Under the pieces are notes generated by a model. It was not told where the DNA came from. It saw only the letters and a list, made by a program, of their open reading frames with translations, and searched no databases. Positions 1 to 5,465 of a stretch of 7,032 bases of DNA are shown here, piece after piece. Position 1 is the stretch's first letter. Each line of letters starts with the position of its first letter. Both the position numbers and the translations under genes were made by a program. Origin of the DNA: DAIOHQ01 sp036744635 (lineage in GTDB: Bacteria; Planctomycetota; Phycisphaerae; Tepidisphaerales; Tepidisphaeraceae); assembly GCA_036744635.1 (NCBI GenBank), contig DAIOHQ010000251.1, positions 1-7,032 on the forward strand, given 5' to 3'.

Positions 1-574
1 CCACCATTCCGCATTCCGGACAGCGCAGCGGGGTGGCGCGGAGGTCGTAGCCGCAGTTCTCGCACTGGCCGAGCGCAATCCTGCGCTTGCGCCGGCGAAT
101 GATCCTCCACCGCCGCAGGCGCAGGGCGGGGAGGAGGGCGAACAGCAGGGCGAGGAACCAGGAGGGGAAAAGGATGGAGATGCCGCTGGCGTGGTCGAAG
201 AAATCCAAGCCTTCGGACTCCATAGAGTACGCCTCCAGCCCGAACCCGAATCGTTCGGCAGTTTGTCCAAGTCGGTTGTCGGGGACATCCAAATCCACCG
301 GAGGGTAGGCATTATGATCAAGTCCCTCAGCGCCCCGAAGGCGGCTCGCCGAACGGTCGATGAACACGTTCCACCGGTCCACACGCAACTTCAGCCGCCC
401 CCGTGAAGAGGCCAGTTGAATCAAATCCGCATGCCCCCCTCCGCTGGACGAGTGCATGATGCGTTGGTAATAGAAATCGTCGCAATGGAAATACCCCCGC
501 ACGCCCAGCCCCACCACCGCGATCAGCAGCAGAGCCGAGATTCCCGCCCCGATGGTGAAGAGCTTGCGCCGCAT
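1..574 (-). CDS. Two-helix membrane protein with C-terminal zinc ribbon (partial, C-terminus off the left edge)
   Basis: The frame is open from ATG at 574-572 to the window edge, giving 191 residues without a stop. Residues about 7-26 form a hydrophobic helix behind a basic start (MRRK). Residues about 27-131 are a soluble, presumably extracytoplasmic, stretch. Residues about 132-153 form a second helix, followed by a very basic segment (RLRRWRIIRRRKRR, 152-165). A four-cysteine zinc ribbon follows: C171-x2-C174-GYDLRATPLR-C185-x2-C188. By the positive-inside rule both ends lie in the cytoplasm. A helix, a basic patch and a CGYDLRAT...CPECG ribbon is an arrangement I associate with many small planctomycete proteins of unknown function; the middle part is not recognised. 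Function is unknown. No Shine-Dalgarno site precedes the ATG, but an extended -10 box lies 8 bases upstream, so the mRNA may be leaderless. It is divergent from the isomerase gene at 883. Confidence 0.85.
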   Translation of the reverse strand, partial: MRRKLFTIGAGISALLLIAVVGLGVRGYFHCDDFYYQRIMHSSSGGGHADLIQLASSRGRLKLRVDRWNVFIDRSASRLRGAEGLDHNAYPPVDLDVPDNRLGQTAERFGFGLEAYSMESEGLDFFDHASGISILFPSWFLALLFALLPALRLRRWRIIRRRKRRIALGQCENCGYDLRATPLRCPECGMV

Positions 575-582
575 GGGAGGGG

Positions 583-591
583 AGTATAGCA
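583..591 (-). promoter_or_regulatory. Extended -10 promoter box of the zinc-ribbon gene
   Basis: On the minus strand, 591-583 reads TGCTATACT, matching the extended -10 form TGnTATAAT at all but one informative base. It ends 8 bases before the ATG at 574. A normal start point 6-8 bases after the box would fall on or next to that ATG. No convincing -35 box lies 17 bases further upstream, which fits an extended -10 promoter. The bases between the box and the ATG (CCCCTCCC) contain no Shine-Dalgarno sequence. The start point is inferred. Confidence 0.55.
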
Positions 592-633
592 GAGGCAGGG
601 AGGCCGGTGCGGGAATCTCACCTCCACGCCTTT

Positions 634-743
634 CAATTTGAGAGTTGCAATTTTCATTTTGCAATTTTCAATCTCCTCCTCCTCTCTCCGCGCCGGGGTC
701 CATCATTGCAAATTGAAAAATGCAAATTGAAAATTGCAAATTG
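634..743. repeat. Large inverted repeat made of AT-rich 7-bp units
   Basis: Left arm 634-672 and right arm 705-743 (39 bases each) are inverted copies matching at 32 of 39 positions, separated by a pyrimidine/GC-rich spacer at 673-704. Each arm is itself a degenerate tandem array of period 7. Left units are CAATTTG, AGAGTTG, CAATTTT, CATTTTG, CAATTTT and CAAT. Right units are ATTGCAA, ATTGAAA, AATGCAA, ATTGAAA, ATTGCAA and ATTG. The arms are far richer in AT than everything around them. The element could form a cruciform in DNA or a long hairpin in RNA. It has no protein-coding sense. Its role is unknown; it lies between two divergent genes and so could affect their expression. Confidence 0.85.
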
Positions 744-792
744 GGCCCGAACCCTTCGCGCCGCAACGCGGAGCGGGTATCGTCCTCCCCTG

Positions 793-866
793 TGCCCACC
801 GCAGGTGCCGCCGGTACTCCGGCGGAATTGCCCACCGCAGGTGTGCCGTCCGCAGGACCCGCAGGA
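793..866. repeat. GC-rich short repeat cluster with hairpin
   Basis: The 15-mer TGCCCACCGCAGGTG occurs at 793-807 and again, identical, at 829-843. Between the copies is a perfect 7-bp hairpin, CCGCCGG (808-814), loop TACT, CCGGCGG (819-825). The core CCGCAGG occurs four times, starting at 799, 835, 850 and 859. The cluster ends four bases before the Shine-Dalgarno site of the isomerase gene, so it would lie in that gene's 5' leader if transcription starts upstream. It could be a binding-site array, a leader structure or a degenerate minisatellite. No function can be assigned from sequence alone. Confidence 0.6.
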
Positions 867-869
867 CTG

Positions 870-875
870 AAGGAG
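870..875 (+). promoter_or_regulatory. Shine-Dalgarno site deciding the isomerase start
   Basis: AAGGAG ends 7 bases before ATG at 883, an ideal spacing. An in-frame TTG at 877 would leave only one base after the site, so ATG 883 is preferred. An in-frame TGA at 868-870 excludes any start further upstream. Confidence 0.8.
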
Positions 876-882
876 ATTGGAT

Positions 883-1851
883 ATGCCGGTTACTTTGCCC
901 GTGATGTTGTTGTTTTCCGTGTTGATTCCCGCCAAGGCGTGGTTCGCGCCGGACCAGGCGTTGGAGGTGAACGTCAAGGCGGACAAGGAGGTGACGCTGG
1001 TGCTGACGACGTTCGCCGGCAAGGCGGTGGAGGCTAAAGGAGAGGCGAACGTCAATGGCGAGAAGGTGGTGGATGTGAAGACGGTGTTTCCGGCGCTGGC
1101 GACGCCGGGGACGTATCTGCTGTATGCGGTGCCCAAGGGATCGGCGCCAGGTGGGGCGGCAGGGGGGGCGGAATTCGTGGGGACGCCGCTGGTGATCGGG
1201 GTGCGCGAGGACACCCGGCGCGGGGCGCCTCCCGGGGTGATGGTGGTGAAGGTTGAGCCGCTGCGCTACGCGGTGATGAAGACCGAGGCCGGGGATCTGA
1301 CCTGCGTCTTTTACTACGATGTCGCCCCGAACACCGCGGCCAGTTTTCTCGCGCTGGCGGAGAATGGCTATTACGACGGGCTGAAATTCCACCGCATCAT
1401 GCCCGGCTTCGTGATTCAAGGCGGCGACCCGCGCGGCGATGGCACGGGCGGGCCGGGGTATCACATTCAGGCGGAGTTCAGCGACCGGCCGCATGAGGCG
1501 GGAGTCTTGTCGATGGCCCGCAACGGCGATCCCAATGAGGCGACCGGGGCGATGCCGCGGCCGGAGTTCGCCGACTCGGCCGGCAGCCAGTTCTTCGTCT
1601 GCCTGAATTACGAGCGCACGCGGGCACTGGATGGGAAGTACACGGCGTTCGGCAAGGTGTTAGCAGGGGCGGCGGGCATGGATGCGGTGAACAAGATCGC
1701 CGAGACGCCGATCGCGGATAAGCAAAGCGGCCGGCCGGTGAAGGCGCCGGTCATCACCAAGGTGGAGGTGAAATCGGTGACGGCTGCCGACAATCCCTAT
1801 AAGCATCTGGCGGAGGAGAAGGAACCGAAGGAAGCGGGCAAGGGGCAGTGA
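883..1851 (+). CDS. Exported cyclophilin-type peptidyl-prolyl cis-trans isomerase with extra N-terminal domain
   Basis: The 322-residue product should speed cis-trans isomerisation of Xaa-Pro bonds in proteins outside the cytoplasm. Residues 1-19 look like a signal peptide ending AKA, though the start has no basic residue, which is unusual. Residues about 20-110 form an extra domain (WFAPDQALEV...GTYLLYAVPKG) that I do not recognise. The cyclophilin domain spans about 128-275. It keeps the core residues: FHR-IMPGF-VIQGGD (R171, F176, Q179), A212, Q236 and F238. The cyclosporin-contacting Trp of human CypA is Ala (A248). Thirteen extra residues (219-231, with GAMPRPEF) lie between DPN and SAGSQFF compared with common family members. 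A charged tail ends the protein. It is convergent with the sulfatase gene, 92 bases apart. Cyclophilin fold: sure. Export: likely. Substrates: unknown. Confidence 0.93.
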   Translation: MPVTLPVMLLFSVLIPAKAWFAPDQALEVNVKADKEVTLVLTTFAGKAVEAKGEANVNGEKVVDVKTVFPALATPGTYLLYAVPKGSAPGGAAGGAEFVGTPLVIGVREDTRRGAPPGVMVVKVEPLRYAVMKTEAGDLTCVFYYDVAPNTAASFLALAENGYYDGLKFHRIMPGFVIQGGDPRGDGTGGPGYHIQAEFSDRPHEAGVLSMARNGDPNEATGAMPRPEFADSAGSQFFVCLNYERTRALDGKYTAFGKVLAGAAGMDAVNKIAETPIADKQSGRPVKAPVITKVEVKSVTAADNPYKHLAEEKEPKEAGKGQ

Positions 1852-1876
1852 CGCTGAACGCAGAGATGAACGAGAT

Positions 1877-1939
1877 GAAACGTGAAACGTGAAACATGAA
1901 GAGGCGACTCCACGCTTCATGTTACAGGTTTCACGTTTC
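1877..1939. repeat. Heptad inverted repeat between convergent genes
   Basis: Left arm 1877-1901 and right arm 1915-1939 are inverted copies matching at 23 of 25 positions, with a 13-base loop. The left arm is a tandem array of 7-bp units: GAAACGT, GAAACGT, GAAACAT, GAAG. The right arm is its inverted, slightly diverged counterpart: CTTCATG, TTACAGG, TTTCACG, TTTC. It fills the gap between two genes that end towards each other, so a role in ending or stabilising both transcripts is plausible. No U-tract follows the stem on either strand, so it is not a standard intrinsic terminator. Confidence 0.85.
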
Positions 1940-1943
1940 CCGA

Positions 1944-3440
1944 TTACGTCGATAGACCCAGGCGGGCATATTGCTCGGCCGGGGCATCGCACTGGCACAT
2001 CAGTTGGATGAGGTGGGCGATCATCCGGCTTTCGACGACGGGATCCTGCAGCGGGGTTTGCTGATGGGGATCAGTGGCGAGATCGAAGAGCATGGTGTCG
2101 CGTGCGACCTTGCTGAACCAGGGGGGCAGGTTTTCCAGTTTCAGGGTCTGGCAGCCTTTGGTGAACGAGAAGGGCGGGGCCAGGGTGGCGCCCGCGAACG
2201 CCTGTGGGGTGAAGGCTTCGCGCATCATCGCGGGCATCAGGGTGTATTCGGTGGCGCCGTTGTGGGTGGGCCCGCGCATGTAGACGTAGCGGCCATCGGT
2301 GACGTTCACGTGCATGCCATGCATGCCGAAGAGGGCGGCATCGCGCACCGGCGTATCGTCGGCGATTGTGCGGGAGAGGGATTTTCCGAGCATATTGGGC
2401 GCCATTGGCTGGCCGAAGACTTCCAGCAGCGTCGGCCCGAGATCGAGCGCCGGCTGCACCAGGGCGGCACGGCGCTGGTCGCATCGGCCGTTGCGCGGGC
2501 CGCGCGGGTTGCGCGGGTCCCAGACGAAGAAGGGCGTGTGCGCTACCTCGTTGAAAAACGGGCACCAGCACTTGCCCCAGACCTGGTGCTCGCCCAGCAT
2601 AAAGCCGTGATCGGTCCAGACGATCAGCATGGTGTCATCCCAGAGCTTCAGTTCATCCATCGCATCCAGCACCTTGCCGAGATGGGCATCGCACATGCTG
2701 AGCAGGGCGGCATACTCGTAGCGCACGTGCTGGATCTCCTCGGGGGTTTCGCCGACCGGGCAATAGTGCGGCCAATCGAAATGCCTGCCCTCGTAGGCGT
2801 GTGGATAGAGGTCTTTGTACTGCCTCTGCGTGAAGAACGGCTCGTGCGGGTCGAAGGTTTCGATCTGCAGGAACCAGTTGTCGGCGGAGTGGTTGCGGCG
2901 GATGAAATCGAGGCCGGCCGCGAAGGTCTGCGCCTGCGGCTGATCGGATTCACGCGGCATCTGCGTGCGGTTTTTCCAATCCTGCATTCCCCAGGCGTCG
3001 GTGTGGGGGTGGATGGCCGGCGGGATGGGCGGGTCGGAGGGGTCGGAGGGGTCGGTCACCATGGGATACCAGGGGTCGCCTTCCTGGCCGCGGAAGAATT
3101 CCCAGGTGTTGTACTTGCTGTGATAGTTGGCCCCGCCTTCCTCCCAGTAGTGATAGTGGTCGCTGGCGAGGTGGGTGTAGATGCCGGCCTCTTTCAGCAG
3201 CCGCGGCACGGAATCATCGAAGGGTTCGAGCGGTCCCCAGGAGCGGTGCAGGAAGCTGGGGCGGGCGGTGTGCAGGTCGCGGCGTGCGGGCATGCAGGGC
3301 ATCGAGCAGACGTAGGAATTGTCGAACGTGACCGTGCGCCGGGCCAGCCGGGTGAAATTGGGGGCGTGTGTCCATTCACCGCCGTAGGGGGGAAGCATGT
3401 GCCGATTCAGCGAGTCGAACATCACCATGATGACTTTCAT
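1944..3440 (-). CDS. Cytoplasmic-type sulfatase (alkaline phosphatase superfamily)
   Basis: The 498-residue enzyme should hydrolyse a sulfate ester, or possibly another ester such as a phosphonate monoester; the substrate is not evident. The sulfatase signature C-x-P-x-R is present as C49-M-P-A-R53. C49 is the residue that a formylglycine-generating enzyme would convert to formylglycine. Likely metal ligands are D9 in the first strand (VMFDSLNRH) and D277-H278 in WTDHGFMLGEH; the Asp-His pair is typical of many family members. Further recognisable blocks are HRSWGPLEPFDD (65-76) and ETFDPHEPFF (194-203). The protein begins directly at the first catalytic strand with no signal peptide, unlike most planctomycete sulfatases, so it probably acts in the cytoplasm. 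Two short tripeptide repeats are present (DPSDPSDPP from 130; DPRNPRGPR from 308). The ATG at 3440 has no Shine-Dalgarno site but a promoter just upstream. No sulfatase-maturing enzyme is encoded in the window. Confidence 0.93.
   Translation of the reverse strand: MKVIMVMFDSLNRHMLPPYGGEWTHAPNFTRLARRTVTFDNSYVCSMPCMPARRDLHTARPSFLHRSWGPLEPFDDSVPRLLKEAGIYTHLASDHYHYWEEGGANYHSKYNTWEFFRGQEGDPWYPMVTDPSDPSDPPIPPAIHPHTDAWGMQDWKNRTQMPRESDQPQAQTFAAGLDFIRRNHSADNWFLQIETFDPHEPFFTQRQYKDLYPHAYEGRHFDWPHYCPVGETPEEIQHVRYEYAALLSMCDAHLGKVLDAMDELKLWDDTMLIVWTDHGFMLGEHQVWGKCWCPFFNEVAHTPFFVWDPRNPRGPRNGRCDQRRAALVQPALDLGPTLLEVFGQPMAPNMLGKSLSRTIADDTPVRDAALFGMHGMHVNVTDGRYVYMRGPTHNGATEYTLMPAMMREAFTPQAFAGATLAPPFSFTKGCQTLKLENLPPWFSKVARDTMLFDLATDPHQQTPLQDPVVESRMIAHLIQLMCQCDAPAEQYARLGLST
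2490..2516. repeat. Three tandem 9-bp units inside the sulfatase gene
   Basis: GTTGCGCGG (2490-2498), GCCGCGCGG (2499-2507) and GTTGCGCGG (2508-2516) are in tandem. The first and third are identical and the second differs at two bases. On the coding strand this gives the tripeptide pattern NPR-GPR-N within DPRNPRGPRNGR, residues 308-319. It keeps the reading frame. Confidence 0.65.
3031..3057. repeat. Second set of tandem 9-bp units inside the sulfatase gene
   Basis: GGGTCGGAG occurs at 3031-3039 and 3040-3048, followed by GGGTCGGTC at 3049-3057. On the coding strand this gives TDPSDPSDPP, residues 129-138, followed by a proline-rich stretch (IPPAIHPH). The segment looks like a low-complexity surface loop between conserved blocks of the sulfatase. 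Confidence 0.65.
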
Positions 3441-3447
3441 GGCGGAA

Positions 3448-3476
3448 ATATTACGATGGGCAGGTCATTTTCCCAA
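3448..3476 (-). promoter_or_regulatory. Promoter of the sulfatase gene
   Basis: On the minus strand TTGGGA (3476-3471; 4 of 6 matches to TTGACA) is followed after exactly 17 bases by TAATAT (3453-3448; 4 of 6 matches to TATAAT). The -10 box ends 7 bases before the ATG at 3440, so transcription would start at or within a base or two of the start codon. No Shine-Dalgarno site is present in TTCCGCC. The elements are visible; the start point is inferred. Confidence 0.55.
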
Positions 3477-3536
3477 CGGGTCTGACGCGGCATCCAACAG
3501 CGCCGCCCCGGAAGTGCCTTCATGGCCCCGCTCCGC

Positions 3537-3542
3537 TATAAT
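3537..3542 (+). promoter_or_regulatory. -10 box of recQ
   Basis: A perfect TATAAT lies 9 bases before ATG 3552. The -35 region is weak: GTGCCT at 3514-3519, with 17-base spacing, matches TTGACA at three positions. A start point about 7 bases after the box would leave a leader of at most a few bases. No Shine-Dalgarno sequence is present between the box and the ATG (TGCCGGCGC). Confidence 0.6.
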
Positions 3543-3551
3543 TGCCGGCGC

Positions 3552-5465
3552 ATGGTTGATTTGCGGGAGCATCTCCAGAACGTCTTTGGCCTAGACGAAT
3601 TCCGCCCCGCGCAGCGCGAGGTGATCGAGGATGTGCTGCGCGGCAAGGATGTGCTGTGCGTGATGCCCACCGGGGCCGGCAAGAGCCTGTGCTATCAGTT
3701 TCCGGCCACGCTGCAGCAGGGGTTGAGCATCGTGGTGTCGCCGCTGATTTCGCTGATGGAAGACCAGGTGCAGCAGATGCGCGATGAGGGGGTGACGGCG
3801 GCGTTCCTGAACAGCGCGCTGAGTCCCGGCCAGCAGCGGCAGGTGCTGGGGGAACTTGAGCAGGGATTTGAAGGATTGCTCTACGTCGCCCCCGAGCGAT
3901 TCTTCGCGGCGAATTTTCAGGCGTTGATGGAGAAGCTGCGGCCGAAGCTGTTCGCGGTGGATGAGGCGCATTGCATCAGCCAGTGGGGGCATGACTTTCG
4001 GCCGGAATATTCGCAGCTCGGCGCGGTGCGCAAACGGCTGGGTTCTCCGCCGACGATCGCGCTGACGGCGACGGCCACCGAAGATGTGCGCGATGACATC
4101 ATCCAGCGGCTTGGCCTGCGCGAGCCGACGGTGGTGGTGACCGGATTCGATCGGCCCAACCTGCGCTATGAATCCCGCAGCATTCCAAAGCAGCGCGAGC
4201 GCGATGTCGAGCTTGTCCGGTTCCTGCGGCAGGAGACATCCAGCGGGATCGTCTATTGCGCCACGCGCAAGGCGGTGGATGCGGTGACGGAGATGCTGAA
4301 GGCGCAGCTTCCCGACCGGCCGATTTTTCCCTACCACGCCGGGATTGAGCAGGCGGACCGCTCGGCCAATCAGGAGCGGTTCATGGAGACGGCGCGGGCG
4401 GTGGCGGTGGCGACCAACGCCTTTGGCATGGGGATCAACAAGCCGGACCTGCGCTTCGTGGTTCACTACAACGTGCCAGGGACGCTGGAGGCGTATTACC
4501 AGGAGGCCGGGCGCGCCGGGCGGGATGGCCAGCCGGCCCGCTGCATCATTTTGTTCAATTATGGGGACCGTTACACCCAGGATTTCTTCATCGACAAAAT
4601 CGGCGAGCAGGACCCCGGCGCTGATCCAGCGCTGGTGGCGCAGAGGAAGGATCGGGCGCGGCAGAAGCTGGATCTGATGTTTCGCTACGCCCAGACGCAG
4701 CGCTGCCGGCGCGAGCAGATCCTGGATTACTTCGGCGATGAGACGGAGATTTCCAATTGCCGCTGCGATGTGTGCATGCGCGAGGAACAGGCGGCGTCCG
4801 GGGCGGCGGAGCTCACCGTCGTTTCCGATGAAGTTATTCTGCTGACGCGGCAACTGCTGTCGGCCATCGCCCGGCTGCACGGGAAGTTCGGGGTGGGCGT
4901 GATCGCCGAAGTCCTCGCCGGCGCCGACAACGAGCGCACGCTGCGCTGGGGCTTTGACAAGCTGACGGTATATGGCCTGATGAAGGCGCACAGCACCAAG
5001 CGCATCATCGCGATGCTGCACCGGCTGATGGAGGCGGGTCTGGCGCGGCAGCGCGACCCGGAGGGCGTCAAGTTTCGCCCGGTGGTGGAGCTGAGCAGCG
5101 CCGGCGTCGCGGTGATGAAGGGCGAACAGCTTCCGCCGGCCACGCTGGGTGACCTCATTCCCCGGCATGTCGTCGAGCCATCGCGCACGCGCATCCGCAT
5201 CGACCGCTCTGAAGATCAGTCGGTCGACGAGGCGATGAGCCCGGAGGCCGGTCAGCGCTTTCAGCGCCTGCGCCTCACCCGCCAGCAGATCGCCCGCGAG
5301 CGCAATCTGCCGCCCTATTGCATCTGTCATGACAGCACCCTCAAGCTCATCGCGGCCACGGCGCCGGCCGACATCGCCTCCCTTGAGCGCATCAAGGGAA
5401 TGGGACCGTACAAGATCAAGATGTATGGCGCTGCGATGCTGGCCGCGGTGCGGGATGACCGTTAA
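3552..5465 (+). CDS. recQ: ATP-dependent DNA helicase RecQ
   Basis: The 637-residue product is a 3'-5' DNA helicase of recombination and replication-fork repair. Motif 0 is FGLDEFRPAQ (12-21) and Walker A is PTGAGKS (39-45). DEAH (137-140) runs into the aromatic-rich loop CISQWGHDFRPEY. LTATAT (171-176) and the arginine-finger motif QEAGRAGRDG (317-326) are also present. A zinc-binding region follows (C385, C403, C405, C408), then a winged-helix RQC domain (about 420-530) and an HRDC domain (about 569-633, with NLPPYCICHD and GMGPYKIKMYG). Length and order match full-length E. coli RecQ. Two oddities: the last three cysteines are spaced C-x-C-x2-C instead of C-x2-C-x2-C, and the GHDKL motif of E. 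coli RQC reads GFDKL (F468). ATG 3552 is preferred over in-frame ATG 3522 because homology begins just after it and TATAAT lies between the two. It is divergent from the sulfatase gene. Confidence 0.96.
   Translation: MVDLREHLQNVFGLDEFRPAQREVIEDVLRGKDVLCVMPTGAGKSLCYQFPATLQQGLSIVVSPLISLMEDQVQQMRDEGVTAAFLNSALSPGQQRQVLGELEQGFEGLLYVAPERFFAANFQALMEKLRPKLFAVDEAHCISQWGHDFRPEYSQLGAVRKRLGSPPTIALTATATEDVRDDIIQRLGLREPTVVVTGFDRPNLRYESRSIPKQRERDVELVRFLRQETSSGIVYCATRKAVDAVTEMLKAQLPDRPIFPYHAGIEQADRSANQERFMETARAVAVATNAFGMGINKPDLRFVVHYNVPGTLEAYYQEAGRAGRDGQPARCIILFNYGDRYTQDFFIDKIGEQDPGADPALVAQRKDRARQKLDLMFRYAQTQRCRREQILDYFGDETEISNCRCDVCMREEQAASGAAELTVVSDEVILLTRQLLSAIARLHGKFGVGVIAEVLAGADNERTLRWGFDKLTVYGLMKAHSTKRIIAMLHRLMEAGLARQRDPEGVKFRPVVELSSAGVAVMKGEQLPPATLGDLIPRHVVEPSRTRIRIDRSEDQSVDEAMSPEAGQRFQRLRLTRQQIARERNLPPYCICHDSTLKLIAATAPADIASLERIKGMGPYKIKMYGAAMLAAVRDDR

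Larger units (their letters stand above)
575..882. other. Divergent intergenic region of 308 bases
   Basis: This gap separates the minus-strand zinc-ribbon gene from the plus-strand isomerase gene. From left to right it holds the extended -10 box (583-591), about 40 bases with nothing recognised, the heptad inverted repeat (634-743), about 50 bases of GC-rich sequence without clear signals, the CCGCAGG cluster with its hairpin (793-866), and the Shine-Dalgarno site of the isomerase gene (870-875). I could not identify a convincing promoter for the isomerase gene. TTGAAA at 713-718 and 727-732 inside the repeat could act as -35 boxes, but no good -10 box follows at the usual distance. Confidence 0.7.

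Noticed and set aside
634..743. CRISPR array
   Set aside because: There are no spacers. The units are 7 bp and directly adjacent, and the arms are inverted.
654..1494. Two minus-strand open frames opposite the isomerase gene
   Set aside because: They run through the AT-rich palindrome and the opposite strand of a well-supported gene, with no ribosome site or domain.
1877..1939. Standard rho-independent terminator
   Set aside because: The stem is long and AT/GC mixed, the loop is 13 bases, and there is no U-tract on either strand.
1971..3485. Long open frame on the plus strand (504 codons) opposite the sulfatase gene
   Set aside because: Its translation shows no domain and is rich in G, V, A and H. 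It mirrors the sulfatase codons, as expected for GC-rich genes, while the opposite strand encodes clear sulfatase motifs.
3522..3551. Upstream in-frame ATG for recQ at 3522
   Set aside because: It would place the TATAAT box inside the coding region and add ten residues (MAPLRYNCRR) with no counterpart in the family.
1944..5465. A defence or DNA-modification system formed by the sulfatase-fold enzyme and RecQ
   Set aside because: The helicase is a full-length RecQ with HRDC domain, typical of housekeeping repair. The neighbour has the sulfatase C-x-P-x-R signature and not a PglZ-like pattern, and the genes are divergent with no further defence gene nearby.
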